Assembly (NCBI GenBank): GCA_039619475.1
Contig: CM077115.1
Span: forward strand, 557,596,374 to 557,660,373
Reading direction: 5' to 3'
DNA length: 64,000 bases
From: Icerya purchasi
Taxonomy: Eukaryota > Arthropoda > Insecta > Hemiptera > Monophlebidae
Below the pieces are notes generated by a model. That model did not search any database and was not told the origin of the DNA. It worked only from the letters and a program-made list of their open reading frames with translations. Positions 56,229-64,000 of the stretch are shown piece by piece. Numbering within the stretch: the stretch's first letter is position 1; the number at the start of each line of letters is the position of its first letter. The position numbers and the translations under genes are program-made.

Positions 56229-59200
56229 TTAAATAACAATCTTGTTTTGAAAAATAAACTTAAAAATCAAAAATTGAGCCTTCTCTCCGCATCCTAGCAA
56301 ATGATGCAAGGAATACGGTGGATACCTTCCGAGGGATATCAATTTATTAAAAAAAGTATGTCTACTGCCTTCAAATTTCTCGCAATTAAACAAAAGATGA
56401 TTTATGTCCTCCAAAAAGTTAACAGACGAATGGTTATTGCATTGTCGCTGGTTATCAGCATGCATAAAATTATGTGACACACGAGAATGCCCCATACGCA
56501 GTCTACACAATATAGTAACATATCTGCGGAGGAGATGAGGAGGCATTGAAATTGACACGTGGAGATACCATGGGTGTGTCGGAATAAAAGGTTGAACGAT
56601 ATTAAAGTATGAACCCTTCCTGGCCAATCGCCAATGCTTATTCCAGGATGTATAATGATTGCGGTTAATTACAGAATTTAAATCACCAGCTGGAATAAAA
56701 GGAAATTCAATGCCCATTGAAGGCGCATCCTTGGCGGCCCTATCGGCCACCTCATTTAGTTCTATCCCCGCATGACTTGGAACCCAACAAAACTCCACAA
56801 CACCGCCCTGTAAAATGATAATCGAACATTTCTCTCTTATCTCCCAAACAGTGGGATGATAGTTGGGTTTAAAGAGGCAATTTTGTAGCGCTAAAAGGGA
56901 GCTAAGGCTGTCGCTGCATATAACATATGTGCCCCTGCTACCAAGTACATTAAGTATATAGTCGCAGGCCTTGGCAATTGCCAACAGCTCGGCTGAGAAG
57001 ATAGATGCCAAAGGTGGGAGTTTGAATTTTTGTACAGTAACTTCGTCAACAACAAAGGCAGCACCAACAGGATCGGAATTCCGTCCGGATTTGGAGCCAT
57101 CAGTGAAGATTTTGGAATATCCAGAAAATGCTGTCTCTAATGCGGTAGTAAGATCTGCTTCCCGACCGAGAAGAGTATTCTGATTGTGTCTAATATTGTC
57201 AAATAATGTTGTATTAATGTTTAAGTTAATAAGGTTAATTTCGTATGGAATTCTGAAATATTTAGATGGATATTTAGGAATTAGGGCCGGACAATATTTA
57301 TAGTATTGAGGAATTCTGGCTGATAATAACGGTAGTTTAGAGGAAAGAAATCTCCAGTTATTACTAATACTATAAGTAATATTAAGCAGATGCGGATAAC
57401 TATAATTACAGTACTTTAATAAAAATCTATCCGCCAACATATTTCTTCTTAACTGTAGTGGGGCAATCTTCGTCTCCGCTTCAAGACCCGCTACTGGAGC
57501 GGATCGAACATTTCCTGTTATAAGTCTAAGTCCGATATTCTGTAGAGTATCTAGTTTCCTAAGGTTCGATTTGGAGGCTGAGCCATAAAATATCGAGCCG
57601 TAATCAATTCTGGAAAGTATCAGTGATTTATATAACAAGGCTATAATTACAGGGTCGGATCCCCATGAAGCGTTTCCAATAGCCTTCAGGGGGTTCAGTG
57701 TTTTCAAGATTTGACTTTGAAGTATTTGGATGTGACGAGCCCAAGTAAGCCTTGAATCCAAATACAATCCCAAGTACTTCACATAAGATTTATGCGCGAT
57801 ATTAATCCCATTTATTTTTATCTTAATACATTCTGCGTTGTAGGGTCTTAATGTGAATATCACAACAGTGGACTTAGCAGGGGAAATTTCCAGTTTAATT
57901 TCCTGAAAGAATTTGCCACATAAGTAGACTGACTGATTGCTCTCTACTGTACATTCCTTTATCTCTTTATTTCTATTCAGTATGATAAAATCATCAGCAT
58001 AGGAGAAAATTTGTGAGTTATGTGGCAACCGTATGCTGAAGACTGAATGTACATAGATATTAAACAAAACCGGGCTTAAAATTGATCCCTGTGCCAAACC
58101 CGTGTAAGCAACTCTACCAACCATTTCCTTGGTGACCGGGTTCAAAAATTTAAGTTTTCTGTTGAGAAACAAGTTGCTGATGTACTTAGCCAAGACTGTT
58201 GGAACTCCTATACTTACTAGCTGCTGATGTAATGTCAGAATACTAACATTATCAAATGCCCCCTTGATATCCAGAAAAATGGCCGAAAGGAATTCCTTTC
58301 TCAAAAAAGAAGCATAGATTTCGTTCACTAAATGAGCAGTGCAATCTAACGTTCCAAGGCCCGGTCTAAATCCGAACATTCCGGCTGGGAAGATTTTTTT
58401 ATTCTCTATCCACCAAACAAGCCTATTATTAATGACTATTTCGAATGTTTTTCTAACACAAGAAGCCAGTGAGATCGGTCTGTAAGACGTAGCTTCTAAC
58501 GGAGATTTACCGGATTTTAAAATAGGAATTATTATGAATTGTGTCCATTCAAGAGGAGTGACTGAGTTGAATAACAATTCATTAAATATGTGTACCAGAA
58601 CGCTTTTCGCCTTGTTCCCTAAATTTTTCAGAATCGAATAAGTAATACCGTCTATCCCCGGCGAAGAATCTTTACCTTTATTCTTTAATGCCAATCCTAG
58701 TTCCTCGACTGATATGGGATTGGACAGAATATGAGATTGTTGATAATTGTTTTCAAGCTCGATTCCATATACTTCCGAGATGCAAGGAACATAACACGGG
58801 GCTACAGAGCAAGTAAACTGGTCGAACCAACAATCACTTTTTAGAGATGTGGAGTGGAAATTCTTATTCTTGAATCGTTTAGCTAAAGACCAGATAACTT
58901 TGAGCGGAGTGTTTCGATTAAACGATGAGCAAAATCTCCTCCAAGAGGCTCTTTTGGTGCTTTTGAGAAGTCTACGTGTTTCCGCATTAATCCTTTTATA
59001 TTCAAGGTAAGCTTGCATCGTACCACTTCTTCGAAAAACGTTTAGTGCCTGATTCCGTTCTTTGATCCTTTCCCCGCATTCCCTGTTCCACCAGGGAGAA
59101 GCCGGTTTGTTACCTAAATATGGAGATGGTTTCGGAAAAGATTGATCCAAGGCAGAGCTTAACATTTTTAGAAAAAGATTATACTGTCCCAATGGGGTAG

Positions 59201-60002
59201 TTTCCATCTGGATTTTACCTACCTCCTGTTCCATAATATTTCTAAATTTTCCCCAATCGCCATCTAAGAGTTTCCAGCGCTTCCTTTGGTCGACTTCCTT
59301 GATTTCAGGGAATGATGAAGGATTTCTATGTGTGTTATTGATTTCAAATAATATGGGAAGATGGTCGCTACCAAGAGAATCGGGAAATACTGACCATGAA
59401 CAATCGAGATAAATATCGGGCGACACCATCGTCAAATCAACCGGATTCATAAACCGAGATGGATGAGGAATTTTAGTCGGTGTACCGTCATTTAAAAGGC
59501 ACAGATTAGATTCAGAGAGAATTTCTATGACTGCTGCTCCCTTACTATCATTGCAATTGCAGCCCCACATCCTATTCAAAGCATTAAAATCTCCACTGAA
59601 AATTATAGGCCACGAACTTAAACTGGCAAGAGTAGCTGAAACAGATGTTGGATTGATAAGATGTCCCGGGGGAGAATAATATGATATAAAATAAAATGAA
59701 GAATTACAAACATTTACCCTGATGGAAACTGCATTAGATTCCGAATTGTTACTAAATGATTTTAAATTAGTTTGAATCAGATCATGATCAATGTCATTTC
59801 TCACTAGTATGGCGACGCCGCCGTACCCGTCGGCTCTGTCATCACGATAACAGCTGTAATTTCTTAAGTGGAACTGTTTATCGGGGGATAACCAAGTTTC
59901 ACATAATAATATTATATCAAAGTTATTATTAAATACAAAAACCTCAAACTCGCACAAATTACACAAGATGCTACGGGCATTCCATTGAACTACCCTAAGC
60001 AA
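56229..60002 (-). CDS. ORF2: endonuclease-reverse transcriptase-RNase H
   Basis: 1,257 aa, intact. An APE-type endonuclease lies at about 1-222: WNARS 7-11, CETWL 34-38, GDFNA 137-141, GSDHLPI 211-217. The RT spans about 430-760: SPGIDGI 447-453, FLDIKGAFDN 576-585 with Asp578, AQGSILSP 637-644, SYADDFII 667-674 with the Asp pair 670-671, and LGLYLDSRLTW 744-754. RNase H is at about 962-1095: FTDGS with Asp968, AEL with Glu1005, CSDS with Asp1031, and WVPSHAG...EVAD with His1077 and Asp1087, so all four acidic residues are present. The tail has C1188-X2-H1191-X10-H1202-X4-C1207. It should nick target DNA and copy the element RNA at the nick. The start fits because the conserved VVQWNARS block begins within five residues of the Met. 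Confidence 0.93.
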   Translation of the reverse strand: MLRVVQWNARSILCNLCEFEVFVFNNNFDIILLCETWLSPDKQFHLRNYSCYRDDRADGYGGVAILVRNDIDHDLIQTNLKSFSNNSESNAVSIRVNVCNSSFYFISYYSPPGHLINPTSVSATLASLSSWPIIFSGDFNALNRMWGCNCNDSKGAAVIEILSESNLCLLNDGTPTKIPHPSRFMNPVDLTMVSPDIYLDCSWSVFPDSLGSDHLPILFEINNTHRNPSSFPEIKEVDQRKRWKLLDGDWGKFRNIMEQEVGKIQMETTPLGQYNLFLKMLSSALDQSFPKPSPYLGNKPASPWWNRECGERIKERNQALNVFRRSGTMQAYLEYKRINAETRRLLKSTKRASWRRFCSSFNRNTPLKVIWSLAKRFKNKNFHSTSLKSDCWFDQFTCSVAPCYVPCISEVYGIELENNYQQSHILSNPISVEELGLALKNKGKDSSPGIDGITYSILKNLGNKAKSVLVHIFNELLFNSVTPLEWTQFIIIPILKSGKSPLEATSYRPISLASCVRKTFEIVINNRLVWWIENKKIFPAGMFGFRPGLGTLDCTAHLVNEIYASFLRKEFLSAIFLDIKGAFDNVSILTLHQQLVSIGVPTVLAKYISNLFLNRKLKFLNPVTKEMVGRVAYTGLAQGSILSPVLFNIYVHSVFSIRLPHNSQIFSYADDFIILNRNKEIKECTVESNQSVYLCGKFFQEIKLEISPAKSTVVIFTLRPYNAECIKIKINGINIAHKSYVKYLGLYLDSRLTWARHIQILQSQILKTLNPLKAIGNASWGSDPVIIALLYKSLILSRIDYGSIFYGSASKSNLRKLDTLQNIGLRLITGNVRSAPVAGLEAETKIAPLQLRRNMLADRFLLKYCNYSYPHLLNITYSISNNWRFLSSKLPLLSARIPQYYKYCPALIPKYPSKYFRIPYEINLINLNINTTLFDNIRHNQNTLLGREADLTTALETAFSGYSKIFTDGSKSGRNSDPVGAAFVVDEVTVQKFKLPPLASIFSAELLAIAKACDYILNVLGSRGTYVICSDSLSSLLALQNCLFKPNYHPTVWEIREKCSIIILQGGVVEFCWVPSHAGIELNEVADRAAKDAPSMGIEFPFIPAGDLNSVINRNHYTSWNKHWRLARKGSYFNIVQPFIPTHPWYLHVSISMPPHLLRRYVTILCRLRMGHSRVSHNFMHADNQRQCNNHSSVNFLEDINHLLFNCEKFEGSRHTFFNKLISLGRYPPYSLHHLLGCGEKAQFLIFKFIFQNKIVI

Positions 60003-60323
60003 TGTGGAATAAGGAAGAATAAAAATAGAATAGAATTAAAAAAGGTTAGGTTCGAGGCTGATTAGTGTATACAATTACCATAAGTAGCTATTTTACTAAA
60101 CTTAAATGAATATCCCAGTTATTTTATCTTGTAGGAAAAAATCTATTTAAATAATACTAATTAATTATGGTATAATACTGTGAATGAACGGAATTTAAAA
60201 TTATTATAATTTAAAATTAGTTGTATTATCACGATAATTATGAATGTTTATTATATAACTAATGGAAAAATAGAATAAAATAAAATAAAATTCCCATTAT
60301 ACAATATTAACGGTATATAATAT
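60003..60323 (-). other. Inter-ORF spacer (321 nt)
   Basis: AT-rich with TAAAATAAAAT-type repeats near 60270-60292. The two ORFs do not overlap, so ORF2 translation needs reinitiation or internal entry, as thought for other I-type elements. Confidence 0.7.
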
Positions 60324-61820
60324 TTACTTTTTATTAGAGATCATAGGATTTTTCCGAATACTCTGTTTATTACCCTTCGGGTCTACGATATTGCTTTTAA
60401 TCGAACTAGTTTTAGATCCAGACGGACCTGGTTTGATCGTTTTATCTAGATCAGATTTCTCCATTATTTTAACAGTTTGGCTTTTCGGAATTGTTACCCT
60501 TGCCGTATTCGTTCTTTTCGTTGCTTTCCCGTCTTCATCAGAAGAGAAGAATGAAACAGACCGTTTTAAATTTGAGTCTACTAATTGATTGGAATCGTGA
60601 AATCCTGTGCGTTTAGAAATCGGTTTTGGCTTAAAGACAGGGACGCCTGCTGGATGATCCTGTGTAGGCTGATCATGAACAAGAGCGGGGAAGCTGTCAT
60701 CATGCGGCAGCAATGAAAATCTATTATAACTTAATTTATTAGAATAAAGATGTTGCTGTTTATACGTTTGGGGTATTTCAATAGCTGCTTCATGATAACC
60801 TAGATTGTGATTGGCCATTAATTCGTTAATTAAAGATTGTCGCTTTTTTTCGGGGCAATTATTATCCGACGATTTGTGACTACTTCTGCAATGAACGCAT
60901 GATACAAATTCATTTTTGCACGTATCTGCCGTATGATCATTCTCACCGCATTTATCACATCTGGCACTTCCTTTACATTGATTTGCCACGTGACCATATC
61001 GTAGACAACGGAAACATTGCCGAATTCTTCTGACGAAAGGGTCACACTGAAATCTAACGTGCCAAAGAAACACATAAGAAGGGAGGTTTTGTCCTTCGAA
61101 GGAAACAAGTACAGAGGTACTGGGGACATAACTTATCTCACCTTTAGAGAAGCATTTTCTATTTAAACGTTTGATATTATTAACAATGAACGGATCGCAA
61201 TTTATCATTTCGATCAGCTGGTCTTCAGAATAATCTAAATCTACACCCTTAATAACGCCCACCCGTGAGATGAGATACGAGGGGATATATGCCTTGTATC
61301 CATTATTTATAAAGAGAGAGCTATTCACCATTTCATTAGCTGTGATATAAGAAGAGAGTTGTACTATTACTCTATTACGGCTTACTTTTTTTATTTCGAT
61401 TATGTTTTTATAAAAAGGCTGTTTTCTTATTAATTCAGCTATTTTTAATGCACTAATCGATGTTCTCACGTTACTATCCGAATTTATTTTTTCTATAAAA
61501 ACTTTATAATTGTCATTACTGAAATTGCTCGGGGAATAATTATTTTTATTTTCTGAGAAAACTGCTGCTCTTGTTTCAGCGTTAGAATTATCATTAACGT
61601 TATTTTTGTCTTTATCGGGATTGCTAGAGTTAGAACTATCACAGCTGTTAGAATTGTTACCTGTTTCGAAAATTGAATTAGCAATAGAAACATCTTTGTT
61701 TGTTATATCAGGCTTATCAGTATAATTACGATTACTCGAGATAACAGAGAAACTTGAATTATCATCTATGACCATTATATCATCCGGCGGCCGGTCTGTA
61801 CCGGCCCCCTCCTCAGACAT
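60324..61820 (-). CDS. ORF1: zinc-knuckle RNA-binding (gag-like) protein
   Basis: 498 aa, intact. The N-terminal ~100 residues are acidic and Asn/Ser-rich, of low complexity. A folded region at about 105-260 (KVFIEKI, VIVQLSSYI, AYIPSYLISRVGVIKGVD) looks like the RRM-like part of I/Jockey ORF1 proteins. Three knuckles follow: C269-X2-C272-X4-H277-X4-C282, C288-X2-C291-X4-H296-X4-C301 and C308-X2-C311-X3-H315-X6-C322. The basic, Lys/Ser-rich C-terminus (about 395-498) probably binds nucleic acid. The expected role is coating element RNA and acting as chaperone during target-primed reverse transcription. The ATG follows a ~220-nt leader, and the next frame begins 321 nt downstream. Confidence 0.92.
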   Translation of the reverse strand: MSEEGAGTDRPPDDIMVIDDNSSFSVISSNRNYTDKPDITNKDVSIANSIFETGNNSNSCDSSNSSNPDKDKNNVNDNSNAETRAAVFSENKNNYSPSNFSNDNYKVFIEKINSDSNVRTSISALKIAELIRKQPFYKNIIEIKKVSRNRVIVQLSSYITANEMVNSSLFINNGYKAYIPSYLISRVGVIKGVDLDYSEDQLIEMINCDPFIVNNIKRLNRKCFSKGEISYVPSTSVLVSFEGQNLPSYVFLWHVRFQCDPFVRRIRQCFRCLRYGHVANQCKGSARCDKCGENDHTADTCKNEFVSCVHCRSSHKSSDNNCPEKKRQSLINELMANHNLGYHEAAIEIPQTYKQQHLYSNKLSYNRFSLLPHDDSFPALVHDQPTQDHPAGVPVFKPKPISKRTGFHDSNQLVDSNLKRSVSFFSSDEDGKATKRTNTARVTIPKSQTVKIMEKSDLDKTIKPGPSGSKTSSIKSNIVDPKGNKQSIRKNPMISNKK

Positions 61821-62040
61821 CGTTAAGATAAAATAAACAATATATCGGTGTTATACCAGGCACCGGGATTAAATTTGAAAGTTGAGTGTGTGTGTATGCG
61901 TGTGAAGATGCGTGTAAATGTAAATGTAGTTCCGTATGTGTAGGCTTAAGTTAAATACTTTAGGAATTATTCGAAGACAACGAACAACGCACTAAACGAA
62001 CGCGACCAAACACCTCCGAATTACTCACGTTATTCACGAT
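61821..62040 (-). promoter_or_regulatory. 5' UTR / internal promoter region of the I-group element
   Basis: Lies between the 5' TSD edge and ORF1. Full-length I and Jockey elements carry an internal RNA polymerase II promoter here. A DPE-like GGTCG occurs 34-38 bases from the inferred first base (62007-62003), slightly beyond the usual +28. A GT/CA-rich patch lies at about 61880-61920. Function is inferred from position. Confidence 0.4.
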
Positions 62041-62050
62041 GATTTTCCGT
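62041..62050. repeat. TSD of the intact I-group element, 5' side
   Basis: GATTTTCCGT, the partner of 55493-55502; it marks the element's 5' end at 62040. Confidence 0.85.
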
Positions 62051-64000
62051 TCATACAGGCGCAGTTTGAACTCTTTTGTATTAATACTATGCAAGCAGTG
62101 TGCCAATTGCCGAGTTTTTTTAGTGCATCAGAAGAAACTTAATGTTGGTTTTTAAGCAAACTCGAAAAGTACTTATTGTAATTGGTAGATATGTTGCGAC
62201 TTGAAAAAATTTAGCTTATTGATATATATGTGCTAGAGGAACTTTATAACCGTTTTTTGTTTTTTTTTTTAACATTTGTAATTTCTTTTTGTGTTCAGAA
62301 ATACGTTAAAATTTTAATTGAAAAAAGAAATTTTGTTCGAATGATAAATTGAAAAATATTGTGATTTTCATTTTTTTTTAAAACACAGAATTTTAATATT
62401 TCAAAATAAAAATAATCTCGTTAAATTCGCTTGTTCTTGTTTCGATTGCTCTATATATATAATTTAAGATATTTAATTTCGTAAATATATAGGTAATTAA
62501 AATTTTTCAAGAAAAATCAGAACTTTTAACCGACTCTGAAATCGAACCTTCAATGTCTATACTGCTGCGAATTGTCACTTTGACTCTACCTGATATAAAC
62601 TTCTTGCCATAGTTATTTTATACCACTTATAATGAATAAATTTATTCTTTCAAATTGCAACATTGTAATGCCCTGATTGTAACGTATGCTTTTCAGTTTT
62701 GCTGAATTTTAAGTAGAAATCGCTCGACCAGTTCGCCTGGAATGAAAATCCTTTTTAAACCGGTTTTAAAGTAGCTTTTGCAGATAAGTGTATTAATAAA
62801 GATTCGTATTTTATTCTTTCACTCGATGGCTATATGAAGTACATATGAATATATATATATATATATTTATTTCGTAATTAGATTAAAGTAGGAACGTCAT
62901 TTACTTTACGTCTAGTCTCCGAATAGAATTGAAAAATTGAAAATCCCTTTTTATTACTAATACGTTCGTAATTTTAAAAAGCATAACAAAACATCTTGTT
63001 CAGCTCTTTTGCGACATTTGAAATAAAAAACGACCAATAAAAAAGAGGAAGCGATTTGTTTATTTTATAACCAGTTTGTTGTTTTACGAAAAAGAAGATA
63101 CCTCTCTCTCATTTGTCTTTCTCTAGACTTCAACCATTCACCGTTGCTCGCAGGTCATTTTCGATTTCGATCGATGTCAAGCAAACGATCTGTAAACGTC
63201 AAGCGTAGAACCGGTTTCGATTATTTCGAAAATAGAAAAATTACATGTCGCGAACTGACTAGTGGGAGGAACTGCGTTGGATAACAGTCGAAATTTGACA
63301 TTAGGCCTTTTCGAGAGAACTGTTCTTTTTTCCTTCTAGAATAGATACCGCTTTGTCTCGCAAAAGATTCGTTCTTTTTTTTGTTTTTTTTTTCCTCGTC
63401 GGAAGGGGGTGCTAAATAGCGAGAAACTTTTTCATCGTCCGAAACACGTCTCTAAATCTGTTCTGGTACTTCCGAACAAACCGAAACCGTCGTCAGGTAA
63501 ACGCGTGTATTGGTGTATGCTTGCAGCAGTTTCGCCATCAGGCTGAGGAGAGTGCAGATGAACGCCTACTACGAGAGCTTTAAGCCATCCGCGAAGTGAG
63601 CTGAATAGCGGACATTGCTTCCAGCTCCTTATTTAATTGAGGGGCGGTGCTTGTCAGAAAGAGAAGGTTAATTTGTGTTATTACACAAATGTTTAATGTT
63701 GTTCCTTTATTCGAATTCGAAAGAGGAATGCGGGAATCGTCTTGCGTGTCCATTTTTACGTTTGGGAATATTTTTAGATGGCTCGTCCCGATAAGAGTAC
63801 GGAATGCAACGAATATTAATTGAAAAATGTTTCGATATATTTTCGCCGCCGTCCTTTTCGTTCTTTCCTCGCTCTATGAATTATTTTCGGCGAACTGGTT
63901 CACACTAATCACCTGCTCGCATTTTAATTATAATCAGCGATTGTCGGCATTGTTCGAAGGATGGTGCGCGATTGTCCTTGATGATAACGGTATATCTGCA
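62051..64000. other. Unassigned sequence
   Basis: AT-rich to about 63100 with a short TA run at about 62850-62866, then somewhat GC-richer. A CGTCAG|GTAAAC donor-like word is at about 63495. No gene, repeat copy or RNA gene recognised. Confidence 0.4.

Larger units (their letters stand above)
55502..62040 (-). mobile_element. Complete I-group non-LTR retrotransposon (about 6.5 kb)
   Basis: Minus-strand element with a ~220-nt 5' UTR (62040-61821), intact ORF1 (61820-60324), a 321-nt spacer, intact ORF2 (60002-56229), a ~700-nt 3' UTR and a poly(A) tail seen as the T-run 55502-55532. It is flanked by a 10-11-bp TSD. The domain order (three-knuckle ORF1; EN-RT-RNase H ORF2) is that of the I group. 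There are no stops, frameshifts or missing catalytic residues that I can see. It is a good candidate for a recently active, perhaps still competent copy. Assignment to I rather than LOA, Nimb or another RNase H-bearing clade is provisional. Confidence 0.9.

Noticed and set aside
56891..57183. Short frames inside ORF2 of the I-group element
   Set aside because: Shadow frames overlapping the intact 1,257-aa ORF2.

Overview
The window looks like intergenic or intronic DNA from an arthropod, most likely an insect. It is AT-rich, full of microsatellites and homopolymer runs, and carries remains of many non-LTR retrotransposon lineages (R1, Jockey, I/RNase H type, and CR1/RTE-like) plus a tRNA-derived SINE. 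I see no bacterial, viral or organellar features and no host exon that I can defend. The only long intact reading frames belong to retrotransposons. The order of insect cannot be fixed from these elements.

Layout. 1-3,835: a decayed R1-clade element on the minus strand, sitting exactly between two ~215-bp near-identical direct repeats. 4,200-4,905: a 3' remnant of an RNase H-type element (+). 7,961-8,180: a hairpin-like inverted repeat. 10,430-10,731: a SINE (-) with a perfect 12-bp target-site duplication (TSD). 12,628-13,360: a Jockey tail (+). 20,138-21,700: a decayed RNase H-type element (-), itself broken by a 187-bp insert with an 11-bp TSD. 24,429-24,910: a truncated Jockey element (-). 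28,180-28,970: a decayed EN-RT linker and RT (-). 32,567-33,480: a decayed Jockey-like RT (+). 33,863-34,880: a 5'-truncated RNase H-type element (+) with TSD and poly(A). 36,230-36,790: an endonuclease (EEP) remnant (+). 43,660-44,510: another decayed element (-). 49,430-50,480: a CR1/RTE-like RT remnant (+). 51,420-51,880: an RT thumb remnant (-). 54,040-54,800: a Jockey tail (+) with a near-perfect TSD.

The main object is 55,502-62,040: a 6.5-kb, apparently complete and possibly active I-group element (-). It has an intact ORF1 (498 aa, three zinc knuckles), an intact ORF2 (1,257 aa, endonuclease + reverse transcriptase + RNase H + terminal zinc-finger-like motif), a ~30-nt poly(A) end and a matching 10-11-bp TSD. 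Its ORF1 product should coat the element RNA. Its ORF2 product should nick the target and copy the RNA into DNA.

The DNA between elements shows GC-richer, CpG-containing stretches (about 6,120-7,020; 9,000-9,720; 13,680-15,800; 22,200-23,100; 30,400-31,700; 37,300-38,500; 47,000-48,600). These are the most likely places for host regulatory DNA or unrecognised exons. One of them holds a TATA + initiator + splice-donor arrangement near 31,092-31,252.
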